A DNA stretch of 6,357 nucleotides from an uncultured Eubacteriales bacterium (GCA_902475455.1 CABRZO010000142.1:1-6357), one strand, 5' to 3'; shown: positions 1 through 5,673, counted from the stretch's first letter. Made by a program: numbers and translations. The notes: generated by a model from the letters alone, not told the origin.

Positions 1-73
1 TTTGCGCAAGCAATCGAGCCCTGGCCTGCATGCATCCCCTTTGTCGGAAAAGGCCTATGGCCTTTTTCGACAA
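1..73. repeat. Palindromic intergenic repeat, copy 1 (left part cut off by window edge)
   Basis: This stretch aligns without gaps to 5011-5083 at a fixed offset of 5010, with 66 of 73 positions identical. It ends in a hairpin: arms 41-55 and 59-73 form 15 pairs around a TAT loop, with a single G.T wobble at 47/67. The hairpin ends 2 nt from the putP stop codon, the same distance as copy 2 from its neighbouring stop. Positions 18-31 match the right arm of a second stem-loop seen complete in copy 2; its left arm would lie before the window. Inside the hairpin is an A-tract, a GGCC stem and a T-tract, so it could work as a bidirectional terminator, although no unpaired T-run follows. It could equally be a BIME-like extragenic palindrome. 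Confidence 0.85.
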
Positions 74-75
74 AC

Positions 76-1611
76 TCAATCCCGGATGGCCTTGACCTTG
101 TCAAACTCGTCGGTGATCTCCTTGGAGGGGGCGGGGGTAAGCAGGCTGACCACCACCACCAGAATCAGGCTCACCAGGAAGGCGGGCAGCAGCTCATAGA
201 TGTTCCAGGCGCCCCCCAGAGGACGGACGGCGAACTTCCAGATGAACACCATGGCGCCGCCGCCCAGCATACCGGCCAGGGCGCCCCAGCGGTTGGCCCG
301 GCGCCAGAACAGGGCGCACAGCACCACGGCGCCGAAGGCGCCGCCGAAGCCGGCCCAGGCGAAGGAGACGATCTGGAACACCGAGGAGTCCGGATCCCGG
401 GCCAGAATGACACCGATGACGGAAATCACCAGCAGGGTGAGCCGGGCGAAGCGCATGCCGGTCTTGTCACTGATCTTCAGACCAAACACGCCCTTCAGGA
501 TGTTCTCGGACACCGAGGAGGAGGCGGCCAGCAGCTGGCTGTCGCAGGTGGACATGGTGCAGGCCAGGATGCCCGCCATCACCACGCCGGCCAGCAGTGC
601 AGGCACAATGCCGAAGGTGGACAGCTTGGTGGCCATGGCGATCAGGATGCGCTCGGAGTCGTCCACGGCGGCGATGGCGCCGCTGCGGACCATGGCCATG
701 CCCAGCACGCCGATGAAGATGGCGATGCCCATGGCGATGGTGACCCAGACGGAACCCACCCGGCGGCTCACCTTGAGCTTCTTGGGGTCCTGGATGCCCA
801 TGAACCGCAGCAGGATGTGGGGCATGCCGAAGTAACCCAGGCCCCAGGCCAGGGTGGAGATGGTGTTCAGCACCCCGCCGTAGGAGGCGGAAGTGCCGGT
901 GGCGGCGTCATAGGTGTGGGTCAGGGAGATGTAGCCGGGCAGGCTGAAGGCCGCCTGCTGGACCTCCCCGATGCCGCCGCTGAGGCTGATGCCGAAGACC
1001 AGAATGAAGATCAGGGCGGCGGTCATGACGATGGACTGGACAAAGTCGGTGACCGAGGCCGCCAGGAAGCCGCCCATGGCGGTGTAGGCCACGATGACCA
1101 CGGCGGAAACGATCATAGCCGCCATGTAGTTGACCCCGAAGAGGCTGGAGAACAGCTTGCCGCAGGCGGCGAAGCCCGAGGCGGTGTAGGGGACGAAGAA
1201 GATGACGATGACCACGGCGGAAATGCCCATCAGCAGATGGCTGCCGTCCCGGAACCGGTTTTCAAAGAAGTCGGGGACGGTGACGCTGTTGCGGCTCACC
1301 TCGCTGTAATGCCGCAGCCGCTTGGCCACGATAAGCCAGTTCAGATAGGTGCCGATGGCCAGGCCCACGGCGGTCCAGAAGGCGTCGCAGATGCCGGAGA
1401 TGTAGGCCAGTCCCGGAATGCCCAGCAGCAGCCAGGAGGACATGTCGCTGGCCTCGGCGCTCATGGCGGTGACATAGGGGCCCAGCTGCCGGCCGCCCAG
1501 GTAAAACTCTCCGGCGGAGTGGCTGGCCTTGGCGCAGCGGAAGCCCAGATAGAGCATCACGGCCAGGTAGGCCACGATGGCAATGATAATACAGACAGTG
1601 GAATAGGTCAT
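76..1611 (-). CDS. putP: Sodium/proline symporter (PutP, SSS family)
   Basis: Predicted inner-membrane Na+-coupled proline importer of 511 residues; E. coli PutP has about 500. The protein is hydrophobic throughout, and its many segments suit the 13-helix LeuT-fold layout of the solute:sodium symporter family. The diagnostic stretch at residues 51-60 reads SAEASDMSSW; D56 and S58 line up with the Na+-site residues D55 and S57 of E. coli PutP. R41 in GGRQLGP matches the functionally important R40. MSTCDSQLL begins at M353, and S354/T355 match the second set of Na+ ligands (S340/T341). The C-terminus is a charged cytoplasmic tail. The ATG at 1611 is preceded only by a purine-rich, weak ribosome site (GAGAGAAAGAG). 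The gene seems to be transcribed alone from its own promoter near 1750, with the TetR gene upstream on the same strand. Substrate is inferred from the family; related SSS members carry other solutes. Confidence 0.93.
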   Translation of the reverse strand: MTYSTVCIIIAIVAYLAVMLYLGFRCAKASHSAGEFYLGGRQLGPYVTAMSAEASDMSSWLLLGIPGLAYISGICDAFWTAVGLAIGTYLNWLIVAKRLRHYSEVSRNSVTVPDFFENRFRDGSHLLMGISAVVIVIFFVPYTASGFAACGKLFSSLFGVNYMAAMIVSAVVIVAYTAMGGFLAASVTDFVQSIVMTAALIFILVFGISLSGGIGEVQQAAFSLPGYISLTHTYDAATGTSASYGGVLNTISTLAWGLGYFGMPHILLRFMGIQDPKKLKVSRRVGSVWVTIAMGIAIFIGVLGMAMVRSGAIAAVDDSERILIAMATKLSTFGIVPALLAGVVMAGILACTMSTCDSQLLAASSSVSENILKGVFGLKISDKTGMRFARLTLLVISVIGVILARDPDSSVFQIVSFAWAGFGGAFGAVVLCALFWRRANRWGALAGMLGGGAMVFIWKFAVRPLGGAWNIYELLPAFLVSLILVVVVSLLTPAPSKEITDEFDKVKAIRD

Positions 1612-1679
1612 AGGTTCACGCTCTTTCTCTCAAGATTCCACTACTATAGCAGGACAAATGAAAGAACGCAATACAGAAC

Positions 1680-1714
1680 AAAGTCCGTACAGTTTTTGAT
1701 TCTGCACGGACTTT
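1680..1714. repeat. Inverted repeat in the putP leader
   Basis: Perfect 9-bp arms AAAGTCCGT (1680-1688) and ACGGACTTT (1706-1714) are followed inward by a 1x1 mismatch and three more pairs (CAG/CTG), leaving a 9-nt loop. It lies between the putP promoter and start codon, so it would be in the 5' untranslated RNA of putP. On the plus strand it is followed by a T-rich run (1711-1729), as in an intrinsic terminator, but no plus-strand gene enters it. It may be an operator for the neighbouring TetR regulator, an RNA hairpin in the leader, or a plus-strand terminator. The sequence alone does not decide. Confidence 0.6.
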
Positions 1715-1745
1715 TCCTTTTATTTTCAATTAGTTTAATCTATAC

Positions 1746-1754
1746 ATTATATCA
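1746..1754 (-). promoter_or_regulatory. Probable putP promoter, extended -10
   Basis: Read on the minus strand this is TGATATAAT: a perfect -10 hexamer TATAAT (1751-1746) with the TGn extension. No good -35 hexamer sits at the usual distance, which extended -10 promoters tolerate. Transcription would start near 1739 and give a leader of about 130 nt containing the 1680-1714 inverted repeat. The site lies just past the TetR stop codon, so putP can be transcribed independently of it. Confidence 0.5.
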
Positions 1755-1779
1755 AATAACGGCGTGAAATTTTTATCTG

Positions 1780-2364
1780 TCACACCCGGATATGCTCCAG
1801 GAACAGGGGCATCATCTTGGCCCCGTAATCCCGGAGGGAGTAGTCCCCGCCGCAGATACACCAGTCGTAGAGCAGCCCCCGCTCGCAGAGGGCGTAGGTC
1901 TTGACAATCTCCCCGGTGGGCAGCTCCCGGCGCAGCTCTCCCCGCTCCTGGCCCTGGCGGGCGATCTGCCGCAAGATCCGATAATAGAGCCGGTCCCGGT
2001 CCAGCAGGTGTTTTTCTCCCTTGGTGGTAAGCTGGGTGGCGTACATCTGGGCCAGCAGCTCCACCGACACGGTGCCCTCGATCATGGCGAAGAGCTCCCG
2101 GTTCAAATACATTAGAATATCAAAGGCGTTCTGGTCGGTGTCCAGGGTCTCCATCAGCTGCTCGTACTTGTCGTCAAACAGGTAGGACAGAGAGGACAAC
2201 AGGGCGTCCTTTCCGTCAAAATAGTGATAAAAAGAGCCTCTAGAGGTGGCGGAAGCCTCAATAATCTCCTCCACCGTGGTGTTTTCATAGCCCTGGCGGT
2301 AGAACAGATCCCAGGCGGCGGTGACGATTTTGCCCCGGGTATTCCGGTTTTTCCTTTTTGCCAT
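1780..2364 (-). CDS. TetR/AcrR-family transcriptional regulator
   Basis: A 194-residue one-component regulator, a usual length for the family. The N-terminal DNA-binding domain covers roughly residues 9-56: helix 1 region KIVTAAWDLFYRQGYENTTV, then the helix-turn-helix EEIIEASATSRGSFYHYF followed by DGKDALL, the classical TetR signature. Residues from about 60 to the end are the ligand-binding and dimerisation domain, which is not conserved enough to name an inducer. I chose the ATG at 2364 because AAGGAAGAAGGG lies just upstream and a good promoter at 2402-2430 places transcription start near 2395; the in-frame starts at 2403 and 2430 would fall within the promoter. It lies upstream of putP on the same strand and divergent from dapF. 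It may control itself, putP or a distant target; the target is unknown. Confidence 0.92.
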   Translation of the reverse strand: MAKRKNRNTRGKIVTAAWDLFYRQGYENTTVEEIIEASATSRGSFYHYFDGKDALLSSLSYLFDDKYEQLMETLDTDQNAFDILMYLNRELFAMIEGTVSVELLAQMYATQLTTKGEKHLLDRDRLYYRILRQIARQGQERGELRRELPTGEIVKTYALCERGLLYDWCICGGDYSLRDYGAKMMPLFLEHIRV

Positions 2365-2401
2365 GTACAGCCCTTCTTCCTTGTTTTGTTCCGTTTTGCT
2401 C

Positions 2402-2430
2402 ATTATAGGGCCCCAGCCCGGTTGCCGCAA
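2402..2430 (-). promoter_or_regulatory. Promoter of the TetR-family gene
   Basis: On the minus strand, TTGCGG (2430-2425) and a perfect TATAAT (2407-2402) are separated by 17 bp, the ideal housekeeping-sigma spacing. Transcription would begin near 2395, about 30 nt before the ATG at 2364. This placement is the main reason for rejecting the longer N-terminus. Confidence 0.7.
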
Positions 2431-2494
2431 TCAAGAGAGCACTTTTTGCATGGTTTTCGGCAGACCTTAGAATATACTTTGCAAAATAATCCGC

Positions 2495-2500
2495 TATAAT
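2495..2500 (+). promoter_or_regulatory. -10 element of the dapF-murE operon
   Basis: A perfect TATAAT lies 34 nt before the dapF start codon in an AT-rich stretch. I see no convincing -35 hexamer at 16-18 bp, so only the -10 is marked. A start near 2507 would give a leader of under 30 nt, too short for a lysine riboswitch or a T-box. The divergent TetR promoter is about 65 bp away, so a regulator bound between them could affect both. Confidence 0.5.
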
Positions 2501-2534
2501 AAAGGTAGTATGCGATAAAAAGGGGAATGAGCCC

Positions 2535-3362
2535 ATGAAATTCACGAAAATGCACGGGTGCGGCAACGACTACGTCTATGTGGACTGCACCAAGGCCATG
2601 CTGAAGAATCCCTCCGCCGCAGCCCAGGCGGTCAGCGACCGCCACTTCGGGGTGGGCGGCGACGGCCTCATCCTGATCTGCCCCTCGGAGACGGCGGACT
2701 TCCGGATGGCCATGTACAACGCCGACGGCAGCGAGGGAGCCATGTGCGGCAACGGCATCCGCTGCGTGGCCAAATATGTCTATGACAAGGGCCTCACCGA
2801 CAAAACCCGCATCACCGTGGAGACCAAGGCGGGCATCAAGACCCTGGATCTCACGGTGGAGGAGGGCAAGGTGTCCCTGGTAAAGGTGGACATGGGGCTG
2901 CCCAACTGCAATTCCGAGGCCATCCCGGTGGTGGGCCTTGGCGATTTTGTGGTGGGCCGGTCTGTCAACGTGGCGGGCCGGGACTGGACCATGACCTGCG
3001 TCAGCATGGGCAATCCCCATGCGGTGGTCTGGGTGGACAGCATGAATCTGCCCCTGGAGGAGCTGGGGCCCCAGTTTGAGCACCACTCCATGTTCCCGGA
3101 CCGGGTCAACACCGAATTTGTCCAGATCCTCAACGACCACGAGATCAACATGCGGGTCTGGGAGCGGGGCAGCGGCGAGACCCTGGCCTGCGGCACCGGG
3201 GCCTGCGCCAGCGTGGCCGCCACCTACCTGAACCGGCGCACCGGAAGCAGCGTGCTGGTCCACCTGCGGGGGGGCGACCTGATGATTGAGATCGGGGACG
3301 ACGGCCACATCTATATGACCGGCCCCGCCACCACCGTATTTGAAGGAGAGATCACCCTATGA
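2535..3362 (+). CDS. dapF: Diaminopimelate epimerase
   Basis: Cytoplasmic, cofactor-independent epimerase that turns LL-diaminopimelate into meso-diaminopimelate, the penultimate step of lysine synthesis and the source of m-DAP for peptidoglycan. The 275 residues match the family length. The N-terminal motif FTKMHGCGNDYVYVD (residues 3-17) is typical. The two catalytic cysteines are visible: C71 in MCGNGIRC and C219 in ACGTGACAS, matching C73 and C217 of the E. coli enzyme. RHFGVGGDGLI (36-46) and the NADGSE stretch (62-67) are further family signatures. The ATG is preceded by AAAAAGGGGAATG as ribosome site. The stop codon overlaps the murE start in ATGA, so the two are very probably cotranscribed and translationally coupled. 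The gene looks intact. Confidence 0.97.
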   Translation: MKFTKMHGCGNDYVYVDCTKAMLKNPSAAAQAVSDRHFGVGGDGLILICPSETADFRMAMYNADGSEGAMCGNGIRCVAKYVYDKGLTDKTRITVETKAGIKTLDLTVEEGKVSLVKVDMGLPNCNSEAIPVVGLGDFVVGRSVNVAGRDWTMTCVSMGNPHAVVWVDSMNLPLEELGPQFEHHSMFPDRVNTEFVQILNDHEINMRVWERGSGETLACGTGACASVAATYLNRRTGSSVLVHLRGGDLMIEIGDDGHIYMTGPATTVFEGEITL

Positions 3363-4819
3363 AACGACTGATGGATCTGGTGGCCCGGATGAGCTATATC
3401 CTCATGCAGGGCACCCTGGAGAAGGACATTACCTCTGTCACCTACGACTCCCGGAAGGTGGAGCCCGGCTGCGTCTTTGTATGCATGGTGGGAGCCGTCA
3501 CCGACGGCCACAAGTATATCCCCGACGTGGTGGCCAAGGGGGCCGCTGCTGTGGTGGTGGAACGGGACGTGGAGGTGCCCTCCAACGTCACCATTCTGAA
3601 GGTGTCCAACAGCCGGCTGGCCCTGGCGGAGCTGGCGGCGGCCTGGTTCGGCCACCCCGCCGAGGAACTGACCACCATCGGCATCACCGGCACCAAGGGC
3701 AAGACCACCACCACCTATATGATGCGGCAGATCATGGAGCACGCGGGGCTGAAAACCGGCCTCATCGGCACCATCGAGGCCATCATCGGCGACGAGCATA
3801 TTCCCGCCGTCAACACCACCCCGGAGTCCTTCCTGGTGCAGGAATATTTCCGGCGGATGGTGGACGCGGGCATCCGCTATGTGGTGATGGAGGTCTCCTC
3901 CCAGGCTCTGAAGCTGGACCGGGTCAGCGGCTTTACCTTTGACTACGGCATCTTCACCAATCTGGAGGAGGACCACATCGGCGAGGCGGAGCACCCGGAC
4001 ATGGCGGACTATATCCGCTGCAAGGGGCTGCTGTTCCAGCGCTGCCGGGTGGGTCTGGCCAACGCCGACGCCGACTATCTCACCGAGGTCATGGCGGGCC
4101 ACACCTGCCAGCTGGAGACCTTCGGCCTCCACGAGAACGCCGACCTCTACGCCACCGACATCCACCGGATCCAGCGGCCCGGCTACCTGGGGGTGGAGTA
4201 CAACCTGAACGGGCTGGAGCACTACCCGGTGCGGGTAGACATTCCCGGCGACTTCACCGTCTATAACTCCCTGGCCGCCATCGCCCTGTGCCGCCATTTG
4301 GGCGTAAAGCGCGAGGACATTCTGGCGGCCCTGGACAACATCCGGGTCAAGGGCCGGCTGGAGATCGTCCCCACCCCGGGCGACTACACCCTGATGATCG
4401 ACTACGCCCACAACGCCATGAGCCTGGAGGCCCTGCTGGTGAACATCCGCAAGTACGGCCCCAAACGCATCATCTGCCTCTTCGGCTGCGGCGGCAACCG
4501 GGCCAAAGCCCGGCGGTATGAGATGGGTGAGGTCAGCTCCCGGCTGGCAGACCTGACGGTGGTCACCAGCGACAACCCCCGGAACGAAGAGCCCATGGAC
4601 ATCATCAACGACATTCTGGTGGGAGTCCGGAAGGCCGACGGGGCCTACGTCACCATCCCGGACCGGAAAGAGGCCATCCGCTACTGCATGGAGCAGGGCC
4701 AGGAGGGCGACGTCATCATCCTGGCGGGCAAGGGCCACGAGGACTACCAGGAGATCAAGGGCGTCAAGCACCATATGGACGAGCGGGAGCTCATCGCCGA
4801 CATCATTGCCGGCAAATAA
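3359..4819 (+). CDS. murE: UDP-MurNAc-tripeptide synthetase, m-DAP-adding type (MurE)
   Basis: Cytoplasmic ATP-dependent ligase adding the third residue to UDP-MurNAc-L-Ala-D-Glu. It has 486 residues, the normal length. The N-terminal UDP-binding domain has YDSRKVEPG. The central Mur ATPase domain carries the P-loop GTKGKTTTT from residue 111, NTTPES for substrate, and K222 in CKGLLF at the place of the carbamylated lysine (K224 in E. coli). The C-terminal domain has DNPRNEEP (from D405) and GKGHE (457-461). DNPR with this G and E is the pattern for m-DAP rather than L-lysine, which agrees with dapF being next door. Its ribosome site AAGGAGAG lies inside the end of dapF. Odd points: FTNLEEDHIGEAEHP replaces the common FTNLTRDHLDYHG, and DYAHNAMSLE replaces DYAHTPDALE. 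This suggests a divergent clostridial subfamily, possibly a second MurE beside one elsewhere; m-DAP specificity is inferred. Confidence 0.93.
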   Translation: MKRLMDLVARMSYILMQGTLEKDITSVTYDSRKVEPGCVFVCMVGAVTDGHKYIPDVVAKGAAAVVVERDVEVPSNVTILKVSNSRLALAELAAAWFGHPAEELTTIGITGTKGKTTTTYMMRQIMEHAGLKTGLIGTIEAIIGDEHIPAVNTTPESFLVQEYFRRMVDAGIRYVVMEVSSQALKLDRVSGFTFDYGIFTNLEEDHIGEAEHPDMADYIRCKGLLFQRCRVGLANADADYLTEVMAGHTCQLETFGLHENADLYATDIHRIQRPGYLGVEYNLNGLEHYPVRVDIPGDFTVYNSLAAIALCRHLGVKREDILAALDNIRVKGRLEIVPTPGDYTLMIDYAHNAMSLEALLVNIRKYGPKRIICLFGCGGNRAKARRYEMGEVSSRLADLTVVTSDNPRNEEPMDIINDILVGVRKADGAYVTIPDRKEAIRYCMEQGQEGDVIILAGKGHEDYQEIKGVKHHMDERELIADIIAGK

Positions 4820-4840
4820 TCATATTTATAATATAGAGTG

Positions 4841-4871
4841 CGGGGCCGTGTTCTGACAGAACACGGCCCCG
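4841..4871. terminator. Strong hairpin after murE, probable terminator without T-tract
   Basis: A perfect 14-bp GC-rich stem (arms 4841-4854 and 4858-4871, loop GAC) begins 21 nt after the murE stop. It is very stable and well placed to end the dapF-murE transcript, but it is followed by ATCAGTCTG rather than a T-run. It may act with the downstream hairpins, stabilise the mRNA 3' end, or need a factor. The opposite strand also lacks a clear T-tract. Confidence 0.55.
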
Positions 4872-4913
4872 ATCAGTCTGTCAAAAAGTCTTCAGTTTCG
4901 GCAGTTTCACAGA

Positions 4914-4939
4914 ATTCCGTCCTCCGAAGAGGACGGAAT
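4914..4939. repeat. Inverted repeat with 11-bp perfect stem
   Basis: Arms ATTCCGTCCTC (4914-4924) and GAGGACGGAAT (4929-4939) pair perfectly around a CGAA tetraloop. AAAA follows on the plus strand, not a T-run. This is the second of five consecutive hairpins between murE and the small minus-strand gene. Confidence 0.75.
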
Positions 4940-4952
4940 AAAATGCAGTTCT

Positions 4953-4985
4953 GTCATTTCCGAGGACATGCGCCTCGGAAATGAC
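4953..4985. repeat. Inverted repeat with 13-bp perfect stem
   Basis: Arms GTCATTTCCGAGG (4953-4965) and CCTCGGAAATGAC (4973-4985) pair perfectly around a 7-nt loop, ACATGCG. It stands 7 nt before the next stem-loop and may be the outer part of the same repeat element. Whether copy 1 also has it cannot be seen, because that part lies before the window. Confidence 0.75.
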
Positions 4986-4992
4986 TCTTCTC

Positions 4993-5083
4993 ATGCAGGG
5001 CAGGGCGACTTTTGCTCAAGCAATCGAGCCCTGGCCTGCATGCATCTCTTTTGTCGCAAAAGGCCCCTGGCCTTTTGCGACAA
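4993..5083. repeat. Palindromic intergenic repeat, copy 2
   Basis: Two stem-loops. In the first, arms 4993-5006 and 5028-5041 form 13 of 14 pairs with one central G/G mismatch, and a small TTGC/GCAA hairpin (5012-5023) sits in the loop. In the second, arms 5051-5065 and 5069-5083 form a perfect 15-bp stem with loop CCT. Positions 5011-5083 align without gaps to 1-73. The stem pair 5057/5077 is C-G here and G.T in copy 1, and the loops differ, so pairing is better kept than sequence. The element ends 2 nt from the stop codon of the small minus-strand gene, as copy 1 does at putP. It may be a bidirectional terminator, a BIME-like palindrome, or part of a structured RNA. Confidence 0.85.
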
Positions 5084-5085
5084 GC

Positions 5086-5271
5086 TTAGTCCTCCGGGGT
5101 CCAGATGCCGGTGTCCTCCACCTCCGGCTGCCGCTTCTGCTTCCCTGCGGCAAACCGTCCCCCGTGGCCCCGGGTGATGGGTCCCGGCCAGATCCCCGGG
5201 GTCAGCTCCCCGGCAAACTCCTCCCGGATCCGGGGAAATCGGGGCTTGGGTTCCGGCGTTTTTTTCTTCAT
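5086..5271 (-). CDS. Small basic, proline-rich protein of unknown function
   Basis: I do not recognise this 61-residue protein. It starts MKKKTPEPKPRFPRI and is rich in Pro, Lys and Arg in the first half, with a more acidic end. It has no cysteine, no membrane segment and no signal peptide. The tripeptide GIW occurs twice, at residues 26-28 and 55-57, each with a proline one or two residues later. Support for a real gene is the consensus ribosome site AAAGGAGG about 10 nt before the ATG, and the repeat hairpin that begins 2 nt after its TAA exactly as at putP. It lies divergent from the ferredoxin gene. An overlapping frame (4991-5305) lacks a comparable ribosome site. I see no obvious promoter for it in 5272-5418. 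It may be a lineage-restricted small protein. Confidence 0.6.
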   Translation of the reverse strand: MKKKTPEPKPRFPRIREEFAGELTPGIWPGPITRGHGGRFAAGKQKRQPEVEDTGIWTPED

Positions 5272-5334
5272 GGAACATCCCCCTCCTTTGCCCCAGTTTG
5301 TCCAATTTTGGAAGCGGTTATCCGTGGAAAAGGC

Positions 5335-5362
5335 TTGCTTTTTCTCCCCACCGTGTTATAAT
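5335..5362 (+). promoter_or_regulatory. Ferredoxin promoter
   Basis: TTGCTT (5335-5340) and a perfect TATAAT (5357-5362) are spaced by 16 bp, and TGT just before the -10 gives an extended -10 (TGTTATAAT). Transcription would start near 5369 and give a leader of about 50 nt with a short hairpin CCCGGC-TTT-GCCGGG (5378-5392). The design suggests strong expression without special regulation, which suits an abundant electron carrier. Confidence 0.7.
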
Positions 5363-5418
5363 GCGCTTGTGGAAACACCCGGCTTTGCCGGGGATATTAT
5401 GCATTGGAGGTGCAAACC

Positions 5419-5589
5419 ATGGCCTATCAGATTTCCGATTCCTGCATCATGTGCGGCGCTTGCGAGAGCGCTTGCCCCGTCGGCGCCATCTCTGCTGGTG
5501 ACACCCAGTATCAGATCGATGCCGATGCCTGCATCGATTGCGGCTCCTGCGCCGGTGCCTGCCCCGTGGGCGCTCCCGCTCAGCAGTAA
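5419..5589 (+). CDS. 2[4Fe-4S] clostridial-type ferredoxin
   Basis: Small cytoplasmic electron carrier of 56 residues, the usual size of clostridial ferredoxins. It serves low-potential electron transfer, for example with pyruvate:ferredoxin oxidoreductase, hydrogenase or Rnf; the partners here are unknown. Two cluster motifs are complete: C9-x2-C12-x2-C15-x3-C19-P and C38-x2-C41-x2-C44-x3-C48-P, in CIMCGACESACPVGAI and CIDCGSCAGACPVGAP. The halves show the family's internal two-fold symmetry. I chose the ATG at 5419 because GGAGG (5406-5410) lies 8 nt upstream; a TTG start at 5404 would overlap that ribosome site. The gene appears monocistronic, between its own promoter and a strong terminator. 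Confidence 0.97.
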   Translation: MAYQISDSCIMCGACESACPVGAISAGDTQYQIDADACIDCGSCAGACPVGAPAQQ

Positions 5590-5606
5590 TTCGCAAAACA
5601 ACGTCT

Positions 5607-5640
5607 AAAAGCAGAGCGACCCCCGGTCGTCTCTGCTTTT
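5607..5640 (+). terminator. Rho-independent terminator of the ferredoxin gene
   Basis: AAAAGCAGAG (5607-5616) pairs with CTCTGCTTTT (5631-5640), and the stem continues as CGACC/GGTCG (5617-5621 with 5625-5629) around a CCC loop, with one bulged T at 5630. The 3' arm ends in TTTT followed by AT-rich sequence. The A-tract on the 5' side could also make it work on the opposite strand. It separates the ferredoxin transcript from the argG regulatory region. Confidence 0.88.
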
Positions 5641-5658
5641 ATTCATATATTTATGAAT
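5641..5658. repeat. AT-rich inverted repeat with outward ARG half-sites
   Basis: ATTCAT (5641-5646) and ATGAAT (5653-5658) are inverted around ATATTT. The arms have the sequence of ArgR half-sites but in the order opposite to a normal ARG box. The second TGAAT lies exactly 20 bp before the TGAAT of the perfect box at 5674, so it could be an auxiliary half-site. It may also just be AT-rich sequence. Confidence 0.4.
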
Positions 5659-5673
5659 ATTCTTAGAATATAG

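Noticed and set aside
817..1767. Long plus-strand open frame opposite putP (316 codons)
   Set aside because: It is antisense to a clear PutP gene, has the Gly/Asp/His/Gln-rich make-up typical of a mirrored frame in GC-rich DNA, and shows no recognisable domain.
2365..2430. Longer N-terminus for the TetR-family protein
   Set aside because: The extra 22 codons run through a good -35/-10 promoter and lack a ribosome site, while the ATG at 2364 has one.
2501..2534. Lysine riboswitch or T-box before dapF
   Set aside because: The predicted leader is under 30 nt, too short for either.
2403..3308. Long minus-strand open frame opposite dapF (301 codons)
   Set aside because: Antisense to a complete DapF with both catalytic cysteines; composition rich in His, Ala, Val and Gly, as in mirrored frames.
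3311..4774. Minus-strand open frame of 487 codons opposite murE
   Set aside because: Its length reflects the codon bias of murE on the other strand; the product is low-complexity with no domain, whereas the plus-strand product has every Mur ligase motif.
4981..5608. Plus-strand open frames across the repeat, the small gene and the ferredoxin promoter
   Set aside because: They lack ribosome sites, cross a strong promoter and hairpins, and one runs out of frame through the ferredoxin gene.
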